DNA of 64,000 nt. It comes from Deltaproteobacteria bacterium (GTDB lineage Bacteria > Myxococcota_A > Polyangia > Polyangiales > Ga0077539). The translations under genes were made by a program, and so were the position numbers. Under the pieces are notes generated by a model, which had not been told where the DNA came from, searched no databases, and was given only the letters and a program-made list of their open reading frames with translations. The DNA lies in assembly GCA_016218725.1 (NCBI GenBank), contig JACRDB010000160.1, positions 1 to 64,000 of the forward strand, read 5' to 3'. How positions within the stretch are numbered: position 1 is the stretch's first letter; the number at the start of each line of letters is the position of its first letter. Shown one piece after another: positions 25,362-33,212 of this stretch.

Positions 25362-26323
25362 TCCGCCAGGTGACAGGCCACCTGGTGACCTCCCCCGAGG
25401 GGCCTCAGGGCGGGCGCCTCCACCTCGCAGAGGCCCTTTTTCGCCCGCGGGCACCGGGGGTGAAAGGCGCACCCTGGCGGGGGCTCCAGGGGCGACGGCA
25501 CGTCCCCCTCCAGCACCAGCCTCACGCGCCGACGCGCGGGGTCGGGCACGGGCACCGCGCTCAGGAGCGCCTGGGTGTACGGGTGCCTCGGGCTCGCGTA
25601 GAGCGCCTCCGAGGGCGCCAGCTCCACCACCCTCCCGAGGTACATCACCGCCACCCGGCGAGAGAGGTACTCCACCACTTTCAAGTCGTGGGCCACGAAC
25701 AGGTACGCGAGCCGTAGCTCCTCCTGGAGGTCCTTCAGGAGGTTCACGATCTGCGCCTGGATGGACACGTCCAGCGCGCTGATGGGCTCGTCGGCCACGA
25801 TGAACCGCGGCTCCACGGCGAGCGCCCGGGCGATCCCGATGCGCTGCCGCTGCCCGCCCGAGAACTCGTGGGGATACCGGTCCGCCTGCTCGGGCCTCAG
25901 GCCCACGCGCTTCAAGAGCGCCTCGATGCGCCCCTGGCGCTCGCTCCCGGGGGCCCCCAGGCCGTGGATCTCCAGCGCCTCGCCGACGATGTCCCGCACG
26001 CGCATCCGGGGGTTGAGCGAGCTGTACGGGTCCTGGAAGATCATCTGCATGCGCCGCCGCAGGGGCCGCAGGGCCGACTGGGACAGGCGCGTCACGTCCC
26101 GGCCCTCGAAGGTCACGGTCCCGCGGGTGGGGTCCAGGAGCCGGAGCACGGTGCGGCCGAAGGTGCTCTTGCCGCAGCCGCTCTCGCCCACGAGGCCCAG
26201 GGTCTCGCCCTCGTCCACGGTGAGGGACACGCCGTCCACCGCGCGCACGGTGCCCTTCGGGCCGAAGAGCCCGCGCTGCACCTCGAAGTGCGTGCACAAC
26301 CCGTCCGTCGCCAGGAGGCTCAC
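25358..26323 (-). CDS. Oligopeptide ABC transporter ATP-binding protein (OppF/DppF-like)
   Basis: A 321-residue ATPase. Walker A GESGCGKST, Q-loop MIFQDPYSSLNPRMRV, signature FSGGQRQRIGIARAL, Walker B FIVADEPISALDVSIQ and H-loop VAHDL are complete. The C-terminal oligo/dipeptide extension contains the FeS-type cysteines CAFHPRCPRAKKGLCEVE. It normally pairs with OppD to power a peptide permease. Here OppD is directly upstream (GTGA overlap) but no permease or binding-protein gene is in the window. Start GTG 26323 chosen because it overlaps the upstream stop. Confidence 0.92.
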   Translation of the reverse strand: MSLLATDGLCTHFEVQRGLFGPKGTVRAVDGVSLTVDEGETLGLVGESGCGKSTFGRTVLRLLDPTRGTVTFEGRDVTRLSQSALRPLRRRMQMIFQDPYSSLNPRMRVRDIVGEALEIHGLGAPGSERQGRIEALLKRVGLRPEQADRYPHEFSGGQRQRIGIARALAVEPRFIVADEPISALDVSIQAQIVNLLKDLQEELRLAYLFVAHDLKVVEYLSRRVAVMYLGRVVELAPSEALYASPRHPYTQALLSAVPVPDPARRRVRLVLEGDVPSPLEPPPGCAFHPRCPRAKKGLCEVEAPALRPLGGGHQVACHLAE

Positions 26324-27306
26324 CTGCGCGCCTCCGCGGGGAGCTCGGCCCGGTGACACCGCGCGCTACGCCCCGCGGACGGCGTCGTAAGCGACGGCTC
26401 TGCCGCAGCGCAGGGCTCGTAGGCCTCCTCGCACCGGTCCCGGAAGCGGCACCCCGGCGGGAGCCTCCGGAGGTCCGGCACCACGCCCTGGATCGTGGGC
26501 AGGCGCCGCGCCCGGGCGTTGTCCCCGTAGGACGGCACGCTCCGCAGGAGCCCCCGGGTGTAGGGGTGCAGCGGCCGCGCGAAGAGCTCCGCCACCGGGG
26601 CCTCCTCCACCACCCGGCCGGCGTACATCACCACCACGCGCTCGGCGAACTCCGCCACCAGGCCCAGGTCGTGGGTGATCAGCACCACGGCCATGCCGAG
26701 CTGCGCCCGGAGCCTCCCGAGGAGCTCCAGGATCTGCGCCTGGATGGTCACGTCCAGCGCCGTGGTGGGCTCGTCGGCGATGAGCAGCGTGGGGTCGCAG
26801 GCGAGCGCCATGGCGATCATCACCCGCTGGCGCATGCCCCCGGAGAGCTGGTGGGGGAAGGCGTCCACCCGGTCCGAGGGGGAGGGGATGCCCACCAGCC
26901 CCAGGAGCTCCACCGCGCGGTCCCGGGCCTCCCGGCGGGATCTTCCCTGGTGGAGCCTCACGCTCTCGACGATCTGGTCGCCGACGGTATACACCGGGTT
27001 CAGGGAGCTCATGGGCTCCTGGAAGATCATCGCGATGCGCGCGCCCCGCAGGGCCCTCATGGCCCGCTCCGGGAGCTTGAGCAGGTCCTGGCCCTCGAAG
27101 AAGATCCTGCCCGACGCGATGCGCCCCGGGCTCTGGATGAGCCTCAGGAGCGACAGGCTCGTCACGCTCTTGCCGCACCCGCTCTCGCCCACGATCCCGA
27201 GGGTGGCGCCCGCTTCGATCTCGAAGGACACGTCGTCCACGGCGCGCAGGACGCCCTCGTCGGTGTGGAACTCGGTCACCAGGTTCTGCACGGACAGGAG
27301 CGCCAC
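26320..27306 (-). CDS. Oligopeptide ABC transporter ATP-binding protein (OppD/DppD-like)
   Basis: A 328-residue ATPase partner of the OppF-like protein. Walker A GESGCGKSV, Q-loop MIFQEPMSSLNPVYTVG, signature LSGGMRQRVMIAMAL, Walker B LLIADEPTTALDVTIQ and H-loop ITHDLG are intact, with the C-terminal RFRDRCEEAYEPC cysteine region. GTG 27306 follows the esterase stop by 11 bases. The membrane subunits must be encoded elsewhere, or these ATPases energise another transporter. Confidence 0.92.
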   Translation of the reverse strand: MALLSVQNLVTEFHTDEGVLRAVDDVSFEIEAGATLGIVGESGCGKSVTSLSLLRLIQSPGRIASGRIFFEGQDLLKLPERAMRALRGARIAMIFQEPMSSLNPVYTVGDQIVESVRLHQGRSRREARDRAVELLGLVGIPSPSDRVDAFPHQLSGGMRQRVMIAMALACDPTLLIADEPTTALDVTIQAQILELLGRLRAQLGMAVVLITHDLGLVAEFAERVVVMYAGRVVEEAPVAELFARPLHPYTRGLLRSVPSYGDNARARRLPTIQGVVPDLRRLPPGCRFRDRCEEAYEPCAAAEPSLTTPSAGRSARCHRAELPAEARR

Positions 27307-27317
27307 GGCCAGACCCT

Positions 27318-28643
27318 CTACCGGGGCCCGAGGAGGAAGGCCAGCGCCCCGGGCAGCCGGGAGGCCCAGGCGGCCTCGGTGTGCGTGGCCCCGGCCTGCA
27401 CCACGTGGCGGAAATCCCCGTCGGTGTAGCCCGCCGCGCGGTACGCCAGGGCCAGGGCGCGGGTGTTCACCACGTCGTCCATGGAAGGGCCGCTGTCGCC
27501 GCTGTCTACGTACACCCTCAGGGCGCGGGCGGGGCGCGACGGCACCGACGCCACCTCCCGCAGGAGCATGCGATTGTCCCACCAGGTGGACGGCGAGAGG
27601 GCGCCGATGAGCCCGAAGGTCTCCGGGCGGCGCACCCCTCCGTAGGCCGAGATCAGCCCCCCGAGGGAGGACCCCACCAGGGCCGTGCGCTCTGGCCCCG
27701 TCAGCGTCGGGAGCTCCCGGTTGACCAGGGGCATGAGCTCCTCGACGAGCATGCGGAGGTAGCGCTCGCCGTCACCGCCGGCGTCGCGGGCGGCGTCCCG
27801 GGTGGGGGTGTACTCGTTGATGCGCGCTGGGGTGTTCTCCACCCCCACGGCGATCACCTCTCGGATGGAGCCGTCCTCGGCGCCGGTGTCCAGCGCTTCG
27901 GCCACGCGCCAGGTCACTCCCCCAAAGGCCGTCCTCGGGTCAAAAAGGTTCTGCCCGTCATGGAAGTATACCACCGGAAAGCGCGCCGTGGGGTTCTCCA
28001 GGTGGGTAGGTGGGAGGTACACCCACACCCCCCGGGTGTTCCCGAGGATGGTGGACCGAAAGGCCGTCCAGCGCCGGGAGACCGAGCCCGCGGTGCGTTC
28101 GAAGTGCGGGTAGACGTCCACGGTCTGCCCGGGGCGGGCTCGGTAGTTGGGCCCTCGGGCCCAGGTGCGATCGCCCAGGAGGGGCTTCCACTCCAGCGGG
28201 CGGTCGAGGGCGGTGGTGACGTACTCGTAGGTGTCTTCCCCCACGAAGGTCATGGTCTGGCCGCGCTCCCAGGACAGCCCCGCGGCGTCGCCTCGGAGCC
28301 CCACGGGGTTCACCTGCCGGGGGTAGTGCACCCGCAGCACCGTGCGCGTCCCTGCGGGCGCGGTGTCCACGGGTGCCGTGCTGGTGTCCCTCTCGGTGTC
28401 CCTCGCGGTGTCCCCTCTGGAGTCCCCGTTGGCGTCGGTGAGGGGCGGTGCGACGGTGGTGTCCGCGAGGGCCTGGGTGTCCATGGGCGGGCCCGCGTCT
28501 ACGTCTGTGGTGGTCACCGCGGTGTCCGCGGTGCTGTCCTCCGCCACGGCGGGCGCGTCGGGCGCGGGGGGTGTGGGTGCTGGCGGAAACGCGGGTCCCT
28601 GGCCGCAGCCCGCGAGGAGCACCAGGACCCACACGCCGCGCAT
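27318..28643 (-). CDS. Enterochelin-esterase-like alpha/beta hydrolase, lipoprotein
   Basis: A 441-residue exported hydrolase. MRGVWVLVLLAGC is a short lipoprotein signal with lipobox LAGC, followed by about 80 residues rich in Asp, Thr, Ala and Pro. An N-terminal sandwich domain (about 95-185) precedes the esterase domain with FPVVYFHDGQNLFD, the nucleophile elbow GSSLGG, LSPSTWWDN, and a likely Asp and His in YVDSGDSGP and GATHTE. This is the D/Fes-type family that cleaves ester bonds, for example in siderophores; the substrate is unknown. It is the first gene of the operon that continues with the Opp-type ATPases, consistent with peptide or siderophore use. Confidence 0.82.
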   Translation of the reverse strand: MRGVWVLVLLAGCGQGPAFPPAPTPPAPDAPAVAEDSTADTAVTTTDVDAGPPMDTQALADTTVAPPLTDANGDSRGDTARDTERDTSTAPVDTAPAGTRTVLRVHYPRQVNPVGLRGDAAGLSWERGQTMTFVGEDTYEYVTTALDRPLEWKPLLGDRTWARGPNYRARPGQTVDVYPHFERTAGSVSRRWTAFRSTILGNTRGVWVYLPPTHLENPTARFPVVYFHDGQNLFDPRTAFGGVTWRVAEALDTGAEDGSIREVIAVGVENTPARINEYTPTRDAARDAGGDGERYLRMLVEELMPLVNRELPTLTGPERTALVGSSLGGLISAYGGVRRPETFGLIGALSPSTWWDNRMLLREVASVPSRPARALRVYVDSGDSGPSMDDVVNTRALALAYRAAGYTDGDFRHVVQAGATHTEAAWASRLPGALAFLLGPR

Positions 28644-28650
28644 GGCCGTG

Positions 28651-28678
28651 GTGATACCCGTCACCCTGGCATTGTCAA
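28651..28678 (-). promoter_or_regulatory. Possible sigma-70-type promoter of the esterase operon
   Basis: On the minus strand TTGACA (28678-28673) is followed after 16 bases by TATCAC (28656-28651). Transcription would begin almost at ATG 28643, giving a leaderless or nearly leaderless mRNA. TTGACA is perfect, the -10 matches four of six positions. Confidence 0.3.
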
Positions 28679-28766
28679 CAACGCGCGATCCAGCATCCAT
28701 CGAGGTTTACGACCGACCACCCCCGAGGGATGGTAAGCCCCGCGGGGTGCGCTACCATGCGCCGCC

Positions 28767-30134
28767 GTGAACCGTAAGTCCCTGACGACGACCCTGGGGG
28801 TGCTCCTGGCGCTGGTGGTGGCTGGTCTGGCCACCGTCGGGCTCTGGAAGCTCCGGAACAAGAACACCAGCGCGGACCCCGCCCACAGCGCCCGCCTGCC
28901 CCGCGACACCGCGGTCATCGTCCAGCTGGACATGGCCCAGGTGCGCCGCTGGGGCACCTCCGGGAGCCTCCGGAACTGGCTCCAGCGAGGCACCGAGGGC
29001 CCCGCCAGGGACCGCGCCCGGCGCTACAACGAGATGGTCCAGGGCTGCGGCTTCGACCCCTGGGACAAGCTCGACCGCGCCACCTTCGCCCTGGACCGGT
29101 CCATGCTCCAGGGCACCTCCAGCGACGCCCGGGTGCTCTACCTCGACGGCACCTTCACCCAGGACCAGGCCCGCGCATGCGCCACCTGGTTCGTCCGCCA
29201 GGACAGCGAGCGCAATGAGCTCCGGGCCCTCACTGTCGGCCGCCACCAGGTGTATTTCCCTTCGCCCCCGGACCTCGCCCCCCCGGAGCGGGGGCCCCGC
29301 TTCGCCTTCTTCGGCGCCTCGGCCCTCTACGCCGACGCGCCCTACATGACCCGCGCCCTCCAGCTCTACGACGGCGAGCAGCCCGGCCTCGAGGCCACCG
29401 CCCCGGTGGCCACGCAGCTCGCGCGGCTGTCCCAGGGCGGCATGCTCTACGCCAGCATGGACGTCCAGGCCGTGCGCATGCAGAACCCCCAGGACCTCGA
29501 CGGCTTCGTGGAGTTCCTGATGCAGCTCTCGCCCGGCACCCCCAACCTCGACCTCGCGCGGCGGGTCAACACCGCCGGGGCCTCCCTGGGTACCTCCCAG
29601 GGCGGCACCACGCTCACCCTCCGGGCGGAAATGCCCGACGCCGACGCCGCCCGGACCTTCTCCACGGCCCTCCAGGCCCTGCTCAACGAGAAGAAGCCCG
29701 AGGCCCGCAGCGCCCTCCGGGAGTTCCAGGGCCAGCTCGAAATGATGCAGGGCCTCGGGGCCCTCGGGCGCTCCCTCGGGGCCGGGGCCCCGGACCTGTC
29801 CGCGCAGTTCCGCCAGGTGAACCAGGGCCTGAGCACCCTGAGCGAGATGCTCGACCAGATCACCGTCCGCGCCGATGGCACCTCGGTGATCGCCACCCTC
29901 ACCGCCAACGCCCAGCAGGTGACCACCCTGGAGTCCGCCGCCCGCGCCGGCACGGACATCCTCGAGCGCCTCCCGGCCCAGCGGGGCCTCCCAGGGCGGT
30001 CGCCGCCCCTGGAGGACGCCCGTCCCCCGGAGCCCCCGGGGCCTTCTGGGACCCCGGAGCCCGCACCGTCCGCGCCCACCCCCGGTCGGGGCCCGGGCCA
30101 GGCGCCGAGGGCCGACGCAGCGGTCCCTCGGTGA
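28767..30134 (+). CDS. Membrane-anchored protein of unknown function
   Basis: A 455-residue protein with one N-terminal transmembrane helix (TTTLGVLLALVVAGLATVGLW, residues about 7-27) and a large predicted periplasmic part containing two similar alpha/beta stretches (DTAVIVQLDMAQVRRW, ATFALDRS, ARVLYLDGTF, then GGMLYASMDVQAVRM, TTLTLRAEMPDADAARTFSTAL). The tail after about residue 395 is Pro/Gly-rich and disordered. I recognise no named family. Its stop overlaps the start of the ECF sigma factor (GTGA), so it is probably part of the same regulatory unit. Start GTG 28767. Confidence 0.65.
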   Translation: MNRKSLTTTLGVLLALVVAGLATVGLWKLRNKNTSADPAHSARLPRDTAVIVQLDMAQVRRWGTSGSLRNWLQRGTEGPARDRARRYNEMVQGCGFDPWDKLDRATFALDRSMLQGTSSDARVLYLDGTFTQDQARACATWFVRQDSERNELRALTVGRHQVYFPSPPDLAPPERGPRFAFFGASALYADAPYMTRALQLYDGEQPGLEATAPVATQLARLSQGGMLYASMDVQAVRMQNPQDLDGFVEFLMQLSPGTPNLDLARRVNTAGASLGTSQGGTTLTLRAEMPDADAARTFSTALQALLNEKKPEARSALREFQGQLEMMQGLGALGRSLGAGAPDLSAQFRQVNQGLSTLSEMLDQITVRADGTSVIATLTANAQQVTTLESAARAGTDILERLPAQRGLPGRSPPLEDARPPEPPGPSGTPEPAPSAPTPGRGPGQAPRADAAVPR

Positions 30135-30841
30135 CCGGGTCACGTAACCCCGAGGCCTCGGCAGGCGTCTCTCTAGAAGACGCAGCGGGGCCCTCCTCGG
30201 GTCTCGCTTCAAGTCCAGCCCCCACCCCCGGAGGCAAGGACGAGCGCCCGCTGGAGACCCTCATGGAAGCCTGGTGCCAGGGAGACACAAACGCCTTCGA
30301 GGCGCTCTTCGCCCGAGTGGCCCCTCGCATCGGCGCCATGCTCCTGCACATGACCCGGGACCGCGCCCTGGCCGACGACCTCGTCCAGGTCACCTTCCTC
30401 AAGGTCCATCGGGCGCGGGACGCTTACCAGAAGGGCGCCCCGGTCATGCCCTGGATCTCCGCCATCGCGCGCAGGACCTTCCTCGACGCCCACCGCGCCC
30501 GGCGCCGCAGCCGGATCACCCTCACCCACGAGGGTGACCTCCCGGAGCCCGAAGCCTCGCCCCCCGAGGGCGACGCCCTGGGCCAGCTCTCCGATGCCGA
30601 TCAGAAGCTCCTCCAGGACACCATCGAGGCCCTCCCGCCCCAGCAGCGCGAGGCCCTGCACCTGCTCAAGGTCCAGGGTCTCTCCCTCAAGGAAGCCGCC
30701 GCCGTCACCGGCGCCACCGTGGGGGCCATCAAGCTCCGCGCCCACCGCGCCTACGAGGCCCTCCGGCGCGTGCTTGGTGCCCGGAGTGACGGAACTACAA
30801 AACCCGACAACACCCCACAACCCCCTACCTCCAAGCGGTGA
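30131..30841 (+). CDS. ECF sigma factor (RpoE-like)
   Basis: A 236-residue extracytoplasmic-function sigma factor. A disordered 45-residue leader precedes region 2 (ETLMEAWCQGDTNAFEALFARV ... DDLVQVTFLKVHRARDAY, with the -10 binding part) and region 4 (LPPQQREALHLLKVQGLSLKEAAAVTGATVGAIKLRAHRAYEALRR, with its HTH). GTG 30131 overlaps the preceding stop. The 6-TM protein encoded 5 bases downstream is the likely anti-sigma factor. Confidence 0.9.
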   Translation: MTGSRNPEASAGVSLEDAAGPSSGLASSPAPTPGGKDERPLETLMEAWCQGDTNAFEALFARVAPRIGAMLLHMTRDRALADDLVQVTFLKVHRARDAYQKGAPVMPWISAIARRTFLDAHRARRRSRITLTHEGDLPEPEASPPEGDALGQLSDADQKLLQDTIEALPPQQREALHLLKVQGLSLKEAAAVTGATVGAIKLRAHRAYEALRRVLGARSDGTTKPDNTPQPPTSKR

Positions 30842-30845
30842 ACCC

Positions 30846-31646
30846 TTGAGTCCGCCCGAACCGTCTTCTCTTTCGCTCCGCGAGGCCTCCCTGGGGCTGC
30901 CCGAGGACCCGAAGCTGGACCGCGCCCTCTCGCGCCTGGCGCTCACGGTGAAGCCCGGGGCGGCGCTCCGGGCCGTGGTGGGAGAGAGCTCCGGGCCGGT
31001 GTCCCGTCCCTCGACGGTGGCCCGGGTGCTGCCGGTGCTGGCGGCCTCGGGGGTGCTCGTGGGGCTCTCGGCGCTTCTGGCAGGGCCCTCGGCGGGGGTC
31101 TCCTGGGCGGTGCTGGGCGCCACCGGGGCGCTCTTCCTGGTGACCCTCGGGGTGGTGTTCTACCGCGGGCCTCTGGGGCTCGGGCCCCCGAGGGCCCTGC
31201 GCTGGGCGCTCACCCTGGTGGCGCTATTTCTCTTTGGCGCGGTGTCCGCGGTGGGCGCTCGCCCGAGGACCGAGACCCCTTCGCACGACGAGCCCGCCAC
31301 CAACGGGAGCAAGCACCAGCTCCGCGGAGCCTCCAACGGCGCCGAGGGCAGCGCCATCGAGGGCATGGACCGCACCAACGGCGAAGACGCCGGGGGCCTC
31401 GGGGGGAGGGGAGTCCACGGGCTGGTGGTGGCCGCGCTGGCGGGGCTCGCCATTGTGTATGGCGCGCGGCGCACGGCGCCGGTGGCGCCCACGGCCACGG
31501 GCGCGGCGGGGGGCCTCGCGGCGGGGCTGGTGGGCGCCATGGCGCTCCAGGCCCAGGGGCCCGGCTCGGCGCTGGCGCAGGTGCCTCCCGTGGCGCTGGG
31601 GGTGTGCCTGGGGGCCCTCCTGGGGCGGCGCTTCTTCGCCCCGTAG
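30846..31646 (+). CDS. Six-TM membrane protein, candidate NrsF/DUF1109-like anti-sigma factor
   Basis: A 266-residue protein with a cytoplasmic N-terminal stretch of about 55 residues and six hydrophobic helices (starting at VLPVLAASGVLVGLSALL, VSWAVLGATGALFLVTLGVVF, LRWALTLVALFLFGAVSAV, VHGLVVAALAGLAIVY, GAAGGLAAGLVGAMAL and VALGVCLGALLG). Topology, length and position after an ECF gene match NrsF-type anti-sigma factors. Between helices 3 and 4 is a loop of about 55 residues rich in polar residues. TTG 30846 is the best start in this frame (the long upstream frame is antisense-free but overlaps the sigma gene). Assignment rests on topology and context, not on a motif. Confidence 0.6.
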   Translation: MSPPEPSSLSLREASLGLPEDPKLDRALSRLALTVKPGAALRAVVGESSGPVSRPSTVARVLPVLAASGVLVGLSALLAGPSAGVSWAVLGATGALFLVTLGVVFYRGPLGLGPPRALRWALTLVALFLFGAVSAVGARPRTETPSHDEPATNGSKHQLRGASNGAEGSAIEGMDRTNGEDAGGLGGRGVHGLVVAALAGLAIVYGARRTAPVAPTATGAAGGLAAGLVGAMALQAQGPGSALAQVPPVALGVCLGALLGRRFFAP

Positions 31647-31667
31647 GGGAAAGGGTATGCTCCCGGG

Positions 31668-33212
31668 ATGGCCGTTCTGTCCCGACCGAAGCCCCTGGTG
31701 CTGGTGATCCTTGATGGTTTTGGTGACCGCGAGGGCCGCGAGGCCAACGCCGTACGCCTGGCCCGCACGCCCACCTTTGACCTCCTGGACGACCGGTTTC
31801 CACGGACCGCCATCGGGACCTCGGGTCCGGACGTGGGCCTGCCCCCCGGACAAATGGGCAACTCCGAGGTCGGGCACATGAACTTCGGCGCGGGGCGCAT
31901 CGCCATGATGGACATCTCCCGCATCGACGCCACCGTGGCCGACGGGAGCCTCGGGAAGAACCCCGTGCTGGCGGACACCGTCGCCGAGGCGAAGCGCCAG
32001 GGCGGCGCTCTGCACCTCCTCGGGCTGGTGTCCGCCGGGGGCGTGCACAGCTCCCTGGAGCACCTCCTGGCGCTGATTGACCTGGCCGCGGGCGCCGGTG
32101 TCAGGGTGTGGGTCCACGCCTTCCTAGACGGGAGGGACACCCCCCCGCGGTCCGCGGGGAAGTACCTCGACGCGGTGGCCCGCGCGCTGGAGGGAAAGGG
32201 CGCGCTGGCCACGCTCTGCGGGCGGTACTACGCCATGGACCGGGACAAGCGCTGGGAGCGCGTGGAGCGCGCGTTCTCCGCGGTGGTGCATGCCAATGGG
32301 CCGCGCCGGGCCACCTGGGCCGAGGCCCTCGGGGCGTCCTATGACGCGGGCCAGGGCGACGAGTTCCTGGAGCCCGTGACGCTCGGCGCCTACGACGGCG
32401 TCGCGGCCGGGAGGGACGCGGGTCTCTTCTTCAATTTCCGGCCCGACCGGGCGAGGGAGCTGTCCCTGGCGCTCACCGCGGAGGACTTCAGCTTCTTCCC
32501 GCGGGGGGAGCCCCGGCGCTTCGCGCGCTATGCGTGCATGACCCTGTACGACGCCTCCCTCGGGCTCCCGGTGGCCTTCCCTCGGGAGACCTACCCGGAG
32601 CTCTTCCCGGAGCTCCTGTCCCGCGCGGGGCTCGCGCAGCTTCGGTGCGCGGAGACCGAGAAGTACGCCCACGTCACGTATTTCTTCAACGGCGGCCGCG
32701 AGGCGCCCTACGACGGCGAGGAGCGCCGGCTGATCCCGAGCCCCAGGGAGGTGGCCACCTACGACCAGAAGCCGCAGATGAGCGCCCCGGAGGTCACCCT
32801 GGCGGTGACCGAGGCGGTGCGCTCCGGGCGCCATGATTTCATCCTGGTGAACTACGCCAACCCGGACATGGTGGGGCACACGGGGGTGCTGCCCGCGGCC
32901 ATCGCCGCGGTGGAGGCCGTGGACACGGGCCTCGGGGAGCTCTCCCGGGCCGTCCTGGACGCCCACGGGGCGATGATCATCACCGCGGACCACGGCAACT
33001 GCGAGCTCATGGTGGACCCGGTGACCGGCGCGCCCCACACGGCCCACACCACCAACCCGGTGCCCCTGTGGCTCGTGGGCGAGGGCTTCTCGCGCCACGG
33101 CACCCGGCTGCGGGCGGGCGGGCGTATCTGTGACGTGGCCCCGACGCTCCTGGCGCTCCTTGGGATGGAGAAGCCCGCGGTGATGACCGGGGTGTCGCTG
33201 CTGGGTCAGTAG
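31668..33212 (+). CDS. gpmI: 2,3-bisphosphoglycerate-independent phosphoglycerate mutase
   Basis: A 514-residue glycolytic enzyme that interconverts 3- and 2-phosphoglycerate through a phosphoserine, using two Mn ions. The first metal Asp is in LVILDGFG (D16), the nucleophile Ser66 in MGNSEVGH, and the second metal site in IITADHGNCE, with HTAHTTNPVP near the C-terminus. Length is normal. ATG 31668 is preceded by AGGGG about 20 bases upstream and a nearer purine stretch. It follows the anti-sigma-like gene by 21 bases and overlaps the convergent lipoprotein gene by 7 bases. Confidence 0.97.
   Translation: MAVLSRPKPLVLVILDGFGDREGREANAVRLARTPTFDLLDDRFPRTAIGTSGPDVGLPPGQMGNSEVGHMNFGAGRIAMMDISRIDATVADGSLGKNPVLADTVAEAKRQGGALHLLGLVSAGGVHSSLEHLLALIDLAAGAGVRVWVHAFLDGRDTPPRSAGKYLDAVARALEGKGALATLCGRYYAMDRDKRWERVERAFSAVVHANGPRRATWAEALGASYDAGQGDEFLEPVTLGAYDGVAAGRDAGLFFNFRPDRARELSLALTAEDFSFFPRGEPRRFARYACMTLYDASLGLPVAFPRETYPELFPELLSRAGLAQLRCAETEKYAHVTYFFNGGREAPYDGEERRLIPSPREVATYDQKPQMSAPEVTLAVTEAVRSGRHDFILVNYANPDMVGHTGVLPAAIAAVEAVDTGLGELSRAVLDAHGAMIITADHGNCELMVDPVTGAPHTAHTTNPVPLWLVGEGFSRHGTRLRAGGRICDVAPTLLALLGMEKPAVMTGVSLLGQ

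Noticed and set aside
30534..30845. Long upstream extension of the 6-TM protein frame
   Set aside because: It runs in another frame over the sigma factor gene, and the true product begins at TTG 30846 after that gene.
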